Source: an uncultured Verrucomicrobia subdivision 3 bacterium (lineage in GTDB: Bacteria > Verrucomicrobiota > Verrucomicrobiia > Limisphaerales > UBA11358). From it: DNA of 64,000 nucleotides. Below the pieces are notes generated by a model. The model worked only from the letters and a program-made list of their open reading frames with translations. It had not been told where the DNA came from and did no database searches. Location of the stretch: assembly GCA_903865745.1 (NCBI GenBank), contig CAIPKV010000057.1, positions 1 through 64,000 on the forward strand, given 5' to 3'. The first letter of the stretch is position 1, and each line of letters begins with the position of its first letter. A program made the position numbers and the translations under genes. This document shows positions 33,400 through 41,872 of this stretch, piece after piece.

Positions 33400-34356
33400 A
33401 TGATACCGCGCGAGATTTTAAAGAAGATTCGCCAGATCGAGCTGCGCACGAACCGCATCGTAACGGAAACGCTCGCGGGCCAGTATCACTCCGTCTTCAA
33501 GGGCCAGGGCATGAACTTCGACGAGGTGCGCGAATATCAGCCCGGCGACGACGTGCGCGCCATCGATTGGAATGTCACCGCGCGGATGAACCATCCGTTC
33601 ATCAAAAAGTTCGTCGAGGAACGCGAACTCACCCTCATGCTCGTCGTGGACGTGAGCGGCTCAGGCCTGTTCGGCTCGCGCGACCAGTCCAAACGCGAAC
33701 TCGCTGCCGAGATCGCCTCTGTGCTCGCCTTCTCTGCCATCCGGAATAATGACAAGGTGGGCCTGATTTTATTTTCTGATGAAGTGGAAAAATATATTCC
33801 GCCGCGCAAAGGCCGCAGCCATGTCCTGCGCGTCATCCGCGAAGTGCTCTTCTTTGAGCCGAAGCGGCGCGGTACGGATTTGAACGTGGCGCTGGAATTT
33901 CTGTTGCGCGTGCAGTCGCACAAGGCGATTGCGGTGGTGGTTTCGGATTTTCTCGGTTCGTCGGCCTTGCCACGCAAGCCGGGCGAGATGCGGGCGCGTT
34001 CGAATATGCTTTTGCTGGAATCGCTGGCGCAGGCGTCGTTCACGATGCTGCGACAGGCGAATCGTAAACATGATTTGGTTGCGGTGCAGGTGACGGATCC
34101 GCGCGAACTGGAGTTACCGGAATTGGGGCGATTGATTTTTCAAGATGCGGAAACGGGTGAGATCGTGGAGGTCAACACCGGCGACGCGCGCAAGCGGGCG
34201 GCCTTCGCTGAACGGCAGGCGAAGTCGCAGGAGCAATTGGCGCGGCTATTCCGCAAGGCAGGCATTGACTCGATTCAGTTGCGAACAGATCAGCCCTACG
34301 GCGTGACGCTGGGAAGATTTTTCGAGACGCGGGAAAAACGGAGGTTGCGCGGATGA
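33400..34356 (+). CDS. DUF58 domain protein of the bat operon
   Basis: 318 aa from ATG 33400 (M-I-P-R-E-I); an in-frame ATG at 33364 is less likely since its leader is non-conserved. DUF58 proteins pair with MoxR ATPases and contain a degenerate VWA-like fold. Seen: the DUF58 signature EYQPGDDVRAIDWNVTARM, VDVSGSGLFGS (MIDAS-like D-x-S-x-S), GLILFSDEVEKYIPP, and the C-terminal AFAERQAKSQEQLARLFRKA. The stop overlaps the next start by 4 bp. Confidence 0.93.
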   Translation: MIPREILKKIRQIELRTNRIVTETLAGQYHSVFKGQGMNFDEVREYQPGDDVRAIDWNVTARMNHPFIKKFVEERELTLMLVVDVSGSGLFGSRDQSKRELAAEIASVLAFSAIRNNDKVGLILFSDEVEKYIPPRKGRSHVLRVIREVLFFEPKRRGTDLNVALEFLLRVQSHKAIAVVVSDFLGSSALPRKPGEMRARSNMLLLESLAQASFTMLRQANRKHDLVAVQVTDPRELELPELGRLIFQDAETGEIVEVNTGDARKRAAFAERQAKSQEQLARLFRKAGIDSIQLRTDQPYGVTLGRFFETREKRRLRG

Positions 34357-34940
34357 TCACCAACGCCTCACCTCAAAGCGCGGCTCTGGACACGGACATC
34401 CGCGACATAAAGCCGCCGTTTGATATTCCGAGCGGCCTAGCCTGGCTGTGGTGGACGCTGGGGATTCTGGCCGTCATCGTCGCCGCGATTCTAATTTGGC
34501 GCTGGTGGCAGAAACGTAAAACTTTTGTGCCGGTGGTGCCGCCAGTACCAGCGCACGTCCGGGCAAAGCAGAAGTTGGAGGAGGCGCTGGCACTAATCTC
34601 GCAGCCGAAGCCGTTTGTGACCGCAGTGTCGGACACGGCGCGTTTCTATCTGGAGGAGCGCTTTCAATTTCGCGCGCCGGAGCGGACGACGGAAGAATTT
34701 TTGCGTGAACTTGGTGGTACGAAGTTGCTACTACCGGAACAAAAGGAAAGCCTCGGAGATTTTCTGGCGAGCTGCGACCTCGTGAAGTTCGCCAAATATG
34801 AGCCGGGCGAAAACGAGTTGCTCGAGCTGCATGGCTCGGCATTGCGATTGATTGACGAAACCGCGCCAGCGGTGCCAACTGCCAAGGGCGGGAATCCGGA
34901 AAACGGAAATGAACCGGCGCAAAGTGTTGAAAGTGTGTAA
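34353..34940 (+). CDS. DUF4381-like membrane protein of the bat operon
   Basis: 195 aa. DIRDIKPPFDIPSG precedes a single TM (LAWLWWTLGILAVIVAAILI) and a basic stop-transfer (WRWWQKRKTF), then a cytoplasmic helical domain (FVTAVSDTARFYLEERFQF; RTTEEFLRELGG; LGDFLASCDLVKFAKYEPG). This arrangement and position between DUF58 and batA match DUF4381-type proteins. The biochemical role is unknown. Confidence 0.82.
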   Translation: MITNASPQSAALDTDIRDIKPPFDIPSGLAWLWWTLGILAVIVAAILIWRWWQKRKTFVPVVPPVPAHVRAKQKLEEALALISQPKPFVTAVSDTARFYLEERFQFRAPERTTEEFLRELGGTKLLLPEQKESLGDFLASCDLVKFAKYEPGENELLELHGSALRLIDETAPAVPTAKGGNPENGNEPAQSVESV

Positions 34941-35911
34941 TGACCTTTGCCCATCCATATTTTCTACTGTTGTTGTTGCTGCTGCCGCTGCTGGCATGGC
35001 TCAAGGGCAAACGTGGCATTCCGCCGGCGTTTGTGTATTCATCAGTCCAACTCGTGCGCGGGATGCAAAATATCAGTCGTTCGCGACCGGGGGGATTTCT
35101 GCCATCGCTTCGCTGGATTATACTCGGCATTTTCATCGTGGCGCTGGCACAGCCGCGCGTTTCAAATAGCACGACTGAGGTAAAAGCCAGCGGCATTGAT
35201 ATCGCGTGTGCCTTGGACTTATCGGGCAGCATGAAAACCGGGGATTACGTCGTCTATGGCCAGCAGGTTAGCCGTATTGACATGGCCAAGCCGGTACTAC
35301 AGAAATTCATTGAAGGGCGGCCAAATGACCGAATCGGGCTGGTTGTGTTCGCGGCACAGGCATTCATCGCCACGCCGCTGACGCTCGACCATGAATACTT
35401 GCTCGATAACATCGACCGGCTCGGCATCGGTACGATTAATTCAGACTCGACCGCAATTGGCGACGGTATCACGACCGCTCTTAACCGGCTGCGCGACTTA
35501 AAATCAAAAAGTAAAATTATCGTTCTTATGACAGATGGGGGAAACAATTCTGGCAAGATTGATCCCATCACAGCAATGCACGCGGCGCAAGCACTCGGCG
35601 TAAAGATTTACACCATCGGCCTGGGGAACCGTGAAATCGTTCAGCAGATGGGTCTGCCGCCGAGTTTTCTACCTGATGAGGATACGCTTAAACAAATCGC
35701 AGACATGACTGGTGGTAAATATTATCGCGCGGACAATGCGGAGAAGTTTCAGAAAATCTACGCGGAAATTGATAAGCTGGAAAAGACCGAGGCGGTCATT
35801 AACAAATATACGGAATACAAAGAGCTGTTTGCTTGGGTAGTTGCTGCCGGGTTGGCGCTGCTGCTCATTGAGATTGTGTTGGGGCAAACCGTGTATCGGA
35901 GGTTGCCATGA
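34940..35911 (+). CDS. batA: BatA, VWA-domain membrane protein
   Basis: 323 aa. Topology: N-terminal membrane segments (YFLLLLLLLPLLAWLKG; SLRWIILGIFIVALAQPRVS), a VWA domain with MIDAS motif DLSGSMKTGD and partners (GLVVFAAQAFIATPLTLD; LMTDGGNNSG), and a C-terminal TM (FAWVVAAGLALLLIEIVLGQ). VWA domains bind metal-dependent protein ligands, so this is a likely MoxR client. The start overlaps the previous stop by 1 bp, and the end overlaps batB by 4 bp. Confidence 0.93.
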   Translation: MTFAHPYFLLLLLLLPLLAWLKGKRGIPPAFVYSSVQLVRGMQNISRSRPGGFLPSLRWIILGIFIVALAQPRVSNSTTEVKASGIDIACALDLSGSMKTGDYVVYGQQVSRIDMAKPVLQKFIEGRPNDRIGLVVFAAQAFIATPLTLDHEYLLDNIDRLGIGTINSDSTAIGDGITTALNRLRDLKSKSKIIVLMTDGGNNSGKIDPITAMHAAQALGVKIYTIGLGNREIVQQMGLPPSFLPDEDTLKQIADMTGGKYYRADNAEKFQKIYAEIDKLEKTEAVINKYTEYKELFAWVVAAGLALLLIEIVLGQTVYRRLP

Positions 35912-37569
35912 GATTTGAGCATGCAAACTTGCTGTGGCTGTTGCTGGTGGTTCCGCCGGTGCTGATAGGATTTTTCTGGTGGAGCGAACGCGCGCGGAAA
36001 AAATTGCTGACAAAATTCGTCGAGTCGCGATTGCTAGCGCAGTTAACGGTTGGACTTTCATTGACTCGGAGAAAAATACGGTTTGCGTTAGTGATTTTGG
36101 CCGTCGTATTTTTGATCATCACGATTGCGCGGCCGCAGCATGGTTATGATTTGGAAGAAGTGCAGCAGAACGGTTTGGACATCGTCGTAGCAGTTGATAC
36201 GTCAAAATCCATGCTGGCGACGGACATCGCACCGAATCGCCTAACCCGTGCAAAGCTTGCCACGCTTGAACTGATGCAGAAGGCTAGCGCAGACCGGATG
36301 GGTCTGGTCGCGTTCGCGGGCGATGGGTTTTTGGAGTGTCCACTGACGATTGACAATACCGCTTTCCAGCAAAGCGTGCAGGCATTGGACGTAAATTCCA
36401 TTCCGCAGGGTGGCACGGCAATTGCCGAGGCAATCAACACCGCGTTGACGGCGTTCAAGGAAAAAACTCGTCACAAAGTTGTCGTGATCTTCACCGACGG
36501 CGAGGATAACGACAATGAAGCGGGTGCGCTCGAAGCTGCCCAAAATGCCGCGAAGGCGGGAATCAAAATCTTTACCATCGGTATTGGCTCGGCGGAGGGA
36601 ACTTTGGTGACGTTGGCTGGAGCGGACGGTAACACGGATTATATTCGTGATGAAAAAAACCAGGTAGTTAAATCGAAGTTAAACGAGGCGTTGCTGCAAC
36701 AAATCGCCACAGCGGCTGGGGGATTTTATCTCCCCTTGCGCGGCGCGAACACCATGGACACGCTTTACGAGCGCGGTCTCGCGCCACTGCCAAAAACTGA
36801 GAGCAAGGAAAAGCTGGTGCGGCGCTATCATGAGCAATTTCATTGGCCGCTCGCGGGGGCAATATTATTACTTCTGGCTGAAATATTCTTCCCGGAACGG
36901 TCTTGGCAGGCGGCCACCAGATCTAAGGCTAAAACGGCGGCGATCGCCTCCCTGCTCACAATATTATTTTGGCCGATCGTCATGAAGGCTTCGCCGGCGG
37001 TAGCACTACGCGATTACAATTCGCACAATTATACGAACGCAATGGAGGAATATCAGCGGCTGGCGCAAGTTTATACAAATGACCTGAGGCTGGTTTTCAA
37101 CGCGGGAGACGCGGCATATCGCGCAACAAATTATGACCTCGCGCAAAGTTTGTTCCAGCAGGTCACGCTGTCGCCGGATTTGAAGTTGCAACAGCAGGCG
37201 TATTATAACCTTGGTAACGTACAATTCCAAAAAGCTAAGCAAGCGAAGGATCTTGATGGACTAGAGCAGGGTTTTGATGCCTCAGTAAAAATTTACGAGC
37301 GGGCAATCAGGTTGAACACTAACGACGCAGATGCGCTTTTTAATTTCCGTTTCGCCCAGGGCGCAGCAGTGCAGGTGCGCGCGATTAAGGCGGCCCTGCT
37401 TCGGGCGAAAGGTAGTGCTGACACGGCGGTACAGCGCGCAGAATTTCATACGGCCTACGGCATCATGCAGGAGCTGACACAGAAATATAAAATCGCCGAG
37501 AAACAATTTGAAGAGTTCACCAAGAAATTGAAGGACATCGATGACATTGCGACTCCTCATCAGCCTTAG
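35908..37569 (+). CDS. batB: BatB-type VWA protein with C-terminal TPR region
   Basis: 553 aa. Two N-terminal TMs (LLWLLLVVPPVLIGFFWW; RFALVILAVVFLIITIARPQ), a VWA domain with intact MIDAS (VAVDTSKSMLATDI; GLVAFAGDGFLECPLT; VVIFTDGEDNDNE), a further hydrophobic stretch (GAILLLLAEIFFPE; AIASLLTILFWPIVMK) and a TPR-like C-terminal half (NYTNAMEEYQRLAQVYTNDL; QQAYYNLGNVQFQKAKQAKD). A fusion of VWA and TPR regions is known in Bat loci. It overlaps the next gene by 29 bp. Confidence 0.92.
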   Translation: MRFEHANLLWLLLVVPPVLIGFFWWSERARKKLLTKFVESRLLAQLTVGLSLTRRKIRFALVILAVVFLIITIARPQHGYDLEEVQQNGLDIVVAVDTSKSMLATDIAPNRLTRAKLATLELMQKASADRMGLVAFAGDGFLECPLTIDNTAFQQSVQALDVNSIPQGGTAIAEAINTALTAFKEKTRHKVVVIFTDGEDNDNEAGALEAAQNAAKAGIKIFTIGIGSAEGTLVTLAGADGNTDYIRDEKNQVVKSKLNEALLQQIATAAGGFYLPLRGANTMDTLYERGLAPLPKTESKEKLVRRYHEQFHWPLAGAILLLLAEIFFPERSWQAATRSKAKTAAIASLLTILFWPIVMKASPAVALRDYNSHNYTNAMEEYQRLAQVYTNDLRLVFNAGDAAYRATNYDLAQSLFQQVTLSPDLKLQQQAYYNLGNVQFQKAKQAKDLDGLEQGFDASVKIYERAIRLNTNDADALFNFRFAQGAAVQVRAIKAALLRAKGSADTAVQRAEFHTAYGIMQELTQKYKIAEKQFEEFTKKLKDIDDIATPHQP

Positions 37570-38089
37570 CGTGCTGCTTGTCGCCGCGCAGAGACTTTGT
37601 GCGCAGCTCGCGCCTGCTGAAGATTTTTTCAACAGCGGGGCGCAGTTTTACATTTCCAACAACGTACCAGCGGCGTTGGAGCGCGTGGAAATGGGTTTGA
37701 AAACTTATCCCAGTGACGAAAAGCTGAAAAAGCTGGATGAATTGCTTAAACAAAAACAGCAACAGCAGCAACAAAATCAGCAGCAACAAAATCAGCAAAA
37801 CCAATCACAGCAGCAAAAATCAGACAGCCAGAAAGACCAGCAGCAGCGAAAGCAAAATTCCCAAAATCAACCGAAGCCCGACGAGCAGCAACAAAAACAG
37901 GAACAGCAAAAATCCGATGGTAAAACCCCGGACAAACAAGATACTCAAGCCCAGCCGGTCAAGCCGGGAGAGATGACCAAGGATGAAGCCAAACGTCTAT
38001 TAGATGCGCAGAAGGAAAATGAACAGTTATTGCAGATGAAACCCCAGGCCAAGCCGCGTGATCCCGACCGACCGGTCAGGGATTGGTAA
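37541..38089 (+). CDS. batC: BatC-like TPR protein with long glutamine-rich tract
   Basis: 182 aa, starting inside batB. A signal peptide (LRLLISLSVLLVAAQRLCAQ) leads to a short TPR-like helix pair (EDFFNSGAQFYISNNVPAAL). From residue ~70 to ~140 it is dominated by Gln with Asn, Lys and Ser, a low-complexity tract of CAG/CAA codons. The conserved-looking tail MTKDEAKRLLDAQKENEQLL is followed by RDPDRPVRDW. It is the last gene of the bat operon, convergent with the sigma factor gene. Confidence 0.8.
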   Translation: MTLRLLISLSVLLVAAQRLCAQLAPAEDFFNSGAQFYISNNVPAALERVEMGLKTYPSDEKLKKLDELLKQKQQQQQQNQQQQNQQNQSQQQKSDSQKDQQQRKQNSQNQPKPDEQQQKQEQQKSDGKTPDKQDTQAQPVKPGEMTKDEAKRLLDAQKENEQLLQMKPQAKPRDPDRPVRDW

Positions 38090-38137
38090 TGGGGATAGAT
38101 AATAGCAGCGGCGGCCTTCGTGCGCTGGTTGCTTTTT

Positions 38138-38740
38138 TCAAAAATCCCAATCGCCGGTTTGCAGATAAGGCTTTAGTTTCTCTTTAAGTGTTTCTCGGCC
38201 GCGGTGGATGACTGATTTTGTCGCAGACAGTGAGCACTCCAGAATCTTTGCGATTTCTTCGTAGCTCACTTCGTCTTGCCGGCAGAGCAGGATGGCGGTG
38301 CGTTGGTTCTCTGGTAATTGGTCCAAGGCTTCCTCGATTTTTCGTGCGAGTTCACCGTGCAAGACATTCTCCGTGGGCAGGAATATTTTTTTGTCCTCGT
38401 ATTGTCGAGATGGTTGGTCGTCGTGTTCAGCGTGAGTTTCTTCCAGCGACTCGGCGGGATGGCGCGAGCGGCGGCGGATTTCGTTGAGACACAAATTGCG
38501 GGCGATGGTGAAGAGCCACGTGGAAAACTTGGCCGTGCGTTCGTAGCGAGTGCGGGATTTCCAGACTTGGAGAAACGTATTTTGCGCCACGTCCTCGGTT
38601 TCGGTTTCGTCGCGGAGGGTTCGAAAAACAAAATTGAATAGCGGCTGCCGGTATTTTTCGACCAGTTCCGCAAAGGCCGCGCGATCGCCACGTTTTACAC
38701 GCAGCATCAGCACGGCATCGGAATCGGTTTGGTCGGGCAT
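38138..38740 (-). CDS. ECF-type RNA polymerase sigma factor
   Basis: 200 aa. Region 2 is clear (VEKYRQPLFNFVFRTLRDET; EDVAQNTFLQVWKSRTRYER; FSTWLFTIARNLCLNEIRRR), followed by a short acidic linker and region 4 (ALDQLPENQRTAILLCRQDE; VSYEEIAKILECSLSATKSV). The region 4 helix-turn-helix reads -35 promoter elements. No anti-sigma gene is adjacent: downstream lies only the convergent end of batC. It must therefore be controlled from elsewhere or in another way. Confidence 0.93.
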   Translation of the reverse strand: MPDQTDSDAVLMLRVKRGDRAAFAELVEKYRQPLFNFVFRTLRDETETEDVAQNTFLQVWKSRTRYERTAKFSTWLFTIARNLCLNEIRRRSRHPAESLEETHAEHDDQPSRQYEDKKIFLPTENVLHGELARKIEEALDQLPENQRTAILLCRQDEVSYEEIAKILECSLSATKSVIHRGRETLKEKLKPYLQTGDWDF

Positions 38741-38921
38741 CGTTACGCCAGTTTAATGCAAGTGCAGGCGGCGACAAGGATTCGGTTCAAATCTGGACTT
38801 GGTAAAACATATTGCAGGGTTGAAACTAAAAATGGTTTGCTAACCAGATTCTATCTAGCCGGACAATATCTTTCCGCATTTTGCAGAATGCGATGAAAGA
38901 CCGATGAAGCCTGAGGTGGCT

Positions 38922-39458
38922 TTAGTTGCTTCCCATGGCCTTACGCAACTCAGCCTCCGAATCAGCATTCCAATAGCCGCATTGCAGCTGGAAGAAAACC
39001 GAGGTGTAAGGCTTCGTCAACGTGGTCTTGATGAGCAGCACCTTGAAGGTTTTGCCGGCTTCGTCGAGCTTACTGATGATTTGCTCGTGCGGCAGCACCT
39101 GCACCGGCTGGTTGGCGAGAATTTTATCCAAGGCATCCCGATAAGCACCAATACCCGGCGCATTATTCTCGGCGACATATTTCAATTCCGCGTCCGTGTA
39201 AATCGTCGGTTTGACGTGCTTGGTCTTTGCCAGCGCCGCGATGACGCCCTGCACAACCTCCAATTGGTCGGCGTTGACGTAAATCGTCTCGATGCCGGGC
39301 GCGGTCTGCAGCGGATAAGCCGAGTCCGCCACGACAATCCAATTGCGATGGCCGAGCAGCGGGAGTTCCTTTTGTAGTTTTTCTTTCCAGTCGGCGGCAG
39401 AGAGTATTCCAGACATAAGCGAGAGGAGTAGGTAACTGGTAATGATTTTGGTTTTCAC
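38922..39458 (-). CDS. Exported RbsD/FucU-like protein
   Basis: 178 aa from GTG 39458, chosen because VKTKIITSYLLLSLMSGILS is a good signal peptide (cleavage near SAAD); the frame is open further upstream to 39518. The RbsD/FucU fold is suggested by LPLLGHRNWIVVADSAYPLQ, equivalent to the sugar-mutarotase signature G-H-x-D-x-I-V-I-x-D-x-x-x-P with its catalytic histidine. The usual family members (ribose pyranase, fucose mutarotase) are cytoplasmic decamers, so a signal peptide is unusual. Array 4 lies in its upstream region. Confidence 0.7.
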   Translation of the reverse strand: MKTKIITSYLLLSLMSGILSAADWKEKLQKELPLLGHRNWIVVADSAYPLQTAPGIETIYVNADQLEVVQGVIAALAKTKHVKPTIYTDAELKYVAENNAPGIGAYRDALDKILANQPVQVLPHEQIISKLDEAGKTFKVLLIKTTLTKPYTSVFFQLQCGYWNADSEAELRKAMGSN

Positions 39459-39634
39459 GGTTATAACATGATTATGCTTTAGTTGTAATCCCCAAACATC
39501 GGTAGCCAGCTTGGCCAACGTAAATACTTAATTAAAGTGGCTAGGGAAATGATTGCTAATTTTTATAGTTTTTCCTCTGGGAAACAAAGAAAAATACCTC
39601 AGCGGATGCAAATTGCGAATCACGAGTTCTCGGG

Positions 39635-39886
39635 ATGGCATCATGGTCATCAGAAGTATTCTCCCGGGCAGTTCCCCGTGCAACTACGGCGGGTGGCGCA
39701 TCACTTTTGGCGGATAAGCGTGCATTTGGCGCTGGTGACGACCGCTTTTCCTTAGATGCACGCTCAAATGCCGCAGGAGAAGCATCACTTGCCGTTGGTG
39801 AAGCCCCCCATTTGGCTGGTGATGGGTGCTTTTTACCAGGAAAACGTCTATTTTTTCTGAAATCCCCCGTTCCCGCCGTCCGGCGC
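39635..39886. repeat. 21-bp tandem array 4 (between nadD and the RbsD-like gene)
   Basis: Units in exact 21-bp register start at 39635, 39656, 39677, 39698, 39719, 39740, 39761, 39782, 39803, 39824 and 39845, with a decayed one at 39866. The clearest share gcatcactt or tttggc with ggtga (e.g. 39698, 39719, 39782, 39803). Plus-strand translation gives heptads (GEASLAV, GEAPHLA, GDGCFLP, GKRLFFL), but no start signal or domain supports a gene. It lies ~180 bp upstream of the minus-strand RbsD-like start. The bases from 39459 to 39634 hold nothing else I recognise. Confidence 0.8.
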
Positions 39887-39939
39887 GCCCTTTTTGCCCC
39901 ATTTTTGGAAAAAGCACTCTGTTGACCGCAGTGAAGTCT

Positions 39940-40512
39940 CTAAAGATAGAGCCGGTCGGTGCGAATCACCTCCGCTACCCCGGCGGGAACCAGATTTTCA
40001 ATGGGCAACCCCGCCTTTATCCGGGTGCGAATTTCCGACGACGAGATGGCGATGGGAAAGCCGCGCAGCGCCCGACCGTGAAACGGTGGCGGAAAAACCG
40101 TCGCCGCGCCGCCGGGTCGCGGAATCGCCACGAACTCCGCCAATCGCGCCAACTCCGCCGGTGCGCGCCACTCGTTGAGCTTCGGCACATTATCCGCGCC
40201 GATGAGATAAAACAGGGTCGCACCGGAAAATCGGGCAGCGTAGTCACGGAGCGTATCCACCGTGTAGGAAATGCCGCCGCGCCGGATTTCCTGGTCATCG
40301 ACTTCACAATTCGTTTTGCCGGCGAGCGCCAGCCGGAGCAGTTTTAGGCGGACGGCATTTGGGGCAGGTTTGTTTTCCGGCTTGAACGGCGATTGCGCAG
40401 CCGGAATAAAAAACAGCCGGTCCAAGCCCAGCTCCTCAATCGCCGCCTGCGCCACGAGCACATGGCCGAGATGCACGGGATCGAACGAGCCGCCGAATAA
40501 GCCGATTTTCAT
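39940..40512 (-). CDS. nadD: Nicotinate-nucleotide adenylyltransferase
   Basis: Makes nicotinate adenine dinucleotide from NaMN and ATP in NAD synthesis. 190 aa, normal length. The nucleotidyltransferase signature GLFGGSFDPVHLGHVLVAQA (GxFDPxHxGH) is at the start, KLLRLALAGK and FYLIGADNVPKLNEWR in the middle, and the second ATP-binding motif ISSSEIRTRI near the end. It sits 15 bp downstream of the MFS gene on the same strand. Confidence 0.96.
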   Translation of the reverse strand: MKIGLFGGSFDPVHLGHVLVAQAAIEELGLDRLFFIPAAQSPFKPENKPAPNAVRLKLLRLALAGKTNCEVDDQEIRRGGISYTVDTLRDYAARFSGATLFYLIGADNVPKLNEWRAPAELARLAEFVAIPRPGGAATVFPPPFHGRALRGFPIAISSSEIRTRIKAGLPIENLVPAGVAEVIRTDRLYL

Positions 40513-40527
40513 GACGCAACAGTCTTT

Positions 40528-41784
40528 TCAGATTGGCTCGATGTAGTCGAGTTCTTTGCCATAAGTTTCATCCAATCCGCGCAGCGCCCAGAGCGCAATC
40601 AAAACACAAACCGTCCCGACGATGGCGGCGCTGTTCACGACGCCGATGGCCACGCCGTTGAATTTGTATGATTTCAAAAAGTTGAATGCGAGCGTCAAGG
40701 GCACGACCGAGCCGCGAATGAAATTTGGCACGGTCGTCGCCACAGTTGCGCGGATGTTCGTGCCAAATTGCTCCGCCGCGACCGCGACGAACACCGCCCA
40801 ATAGCCCACGCCGAAGCCGAGGAATAAAACTATGAGATAAAAAGTCGCCTCCGGCTCGCCGGTCGCGTGGAAATAAGCGTGCATCGCCGCGAGCGTGAAC
40901 AGGATGAAGGTGAGGATGATTTTTTTGCGCGAGCGCAGTTGCTGGCTAAAAAAACCGCTGGCAAACCCGCCGAACGTGATGCCAAGGTAGGCAAACGCGA
41001 TGGCATGGGCGGCATTGATGTCACCTTTGATTTGGAGGGCTTTAGCAATTTCAGGCGAGAACGTGATTAAAACGCCAATGGCGAACCAATTCGGCAGGCC
41101 GATCAAAATGCAGCGAACGTATTTCAAGAAACGTTTCCAGTTCGTAAAGAGCGATAGAAAATTCCCGCGTGAAACCTGCGCGGGAGTTTTTTTAATCTGC
41201 TTGAACATACCCGATTCCGCCACGCTGACGCGCAGCACGAGCAGAAGCAAGCCCAGTCCGCCGCCGATGAAATAAGCGGTTTGCCAATGCACTTTATTGG
41301 CGACGAGTCCCCCGATGACTGCGCCAAATACGCCAACCGTGGCGACAATCATCGTGCCGTAGCCGCGCGCCTCCTTCGAAAGCATTTCGGAGACGAGCGT
41401 GATGCCGCCGCCGAGTTCACCCGCAAGACCAAAGCCGGCAAGGAACCGCCACACCCCGTAAGCCTCGACGGAATGGACGCAGCCGTTCGCAAGATTGGCG
41501 ACGGAATAAATCAGGATGGAACTGAACAGTAGTGCGACGCGGCCCAGCCGGTCGCCAAGAATGCCAAAAGCAATGCCGCCTAGAAGCATGCCGAGCATCT
41601 GCAAATTTAAGAGATGAATTCCTTGAACCAAGATCTGATCGCCGGAATAGCCCAGGTCTTTCAGGCTCGTGCCGCGCACGATGGCGAACAAAATTAAATC
41701 GTAGACATCGACGAAGTAGCCGAGCGCGCCGACGATGACAGCGGGTTGGAGGATTTCGCGTAGGGCGGATTGCTGAGGTTTCAT
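40528..41784 (-). CDS. MFS transporter (metabolite:proton symporter type)
   Basis: 418 aa with 12 likely TM segments. Motif A-like loop GILGDRLGRVALLFSSI after TM2, RFLAGFGLAGELGGGITLVS in TM4 and ARGYGTMIVATVGVFGAVIG in TM5 are typical of the sugar/metabolite-H+ symporter branch (e.g. ShiA, ProP or NarK-distant relatives). The substrate cannot be inferred. The 86-bp divergent gap upstream holds a long inverted repeat (41800-41872). Confidence 0.88.
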   Translation of the reverse strand: MKPQQSALREILQPAVIVGALGYFVDVYDLILFAIVRGTSLKDLGYSGDQILVQGIHLLNLQMLGMLLGGIAFGILGDRLGRVALLFSSILIYSVANLANGCVHSVEAYGVWRFLAGFGLAGELGGGITLVSEMLSKEARGYGTMIVATVGVFGAVIGGLVANKVHWQTAYFIGGGLGLLLLVLRVSVAESGMFKQIKKTPAQVSRGNFLSLFTNWKRFLKYVRCILIGLPNWFAIGVLITFSPEIAKALQIKGDINAAHAIAFAYLGITFGGFASGFFSQQLRSRKKIILTFILFTLAAMHAYFHATGEPEATFYLIVLFLGFGVGYWAVFVAVAAEQFGTNIRATVATTVPNFIRGSVVPLTLAFNFLKSYKFNGVAIGVVNSAAIVGTVCVLIALWALRGLDETYGKELDYIEPI

Positions 41785-41799
41785 CCGATGAATTTAACG

Positions 41800-41872
41800 A
41801 TTTACGATAGGTGATTGACGCAGTTATTGTTGTTGAGAAGTAATCGTAAATCGCAAATCACCAATCGTAAAT
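41800..41872. repeat. Long inverted repeat in divergent intergenic gap
   Basis: The arm ATTTACGATAGGTGATT (41800-41816) pairs with 41856-41872 (16 of 17 positions by eye) across a ~39-bp loop. The loop itself repeats part of the arm (taatcgtaaatcgc). The right arm runs into the ATG of the zinc-ribbon gene at 41871, so the structure could sit in its leader. Confidence 0.75.

Noticed and set aside
32909-33403. 164-codon open frame joining the DUF58-like 5' end and array 3
   Set aside because: Its first part is a diverged gene fragment and the rest is array units; similar arrays elsewhere contain stops, so coding is unlikely to be the purpose. Kept as pseudogene plus repeat.
37741-37960. Trinucleotide-repeat expansion as a separate repeat element
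   Set aside because: The CAG/CAA-rich tract is in frame inside the BatC-like gene, mixed with other codons, and is best treated as a Gln-rich protein region.
39635-39925. 97-codon open frame over array 4
   Set aside because: No start signal or domain; the heptads follow directly from a 21-bp period, which is divisible by three.
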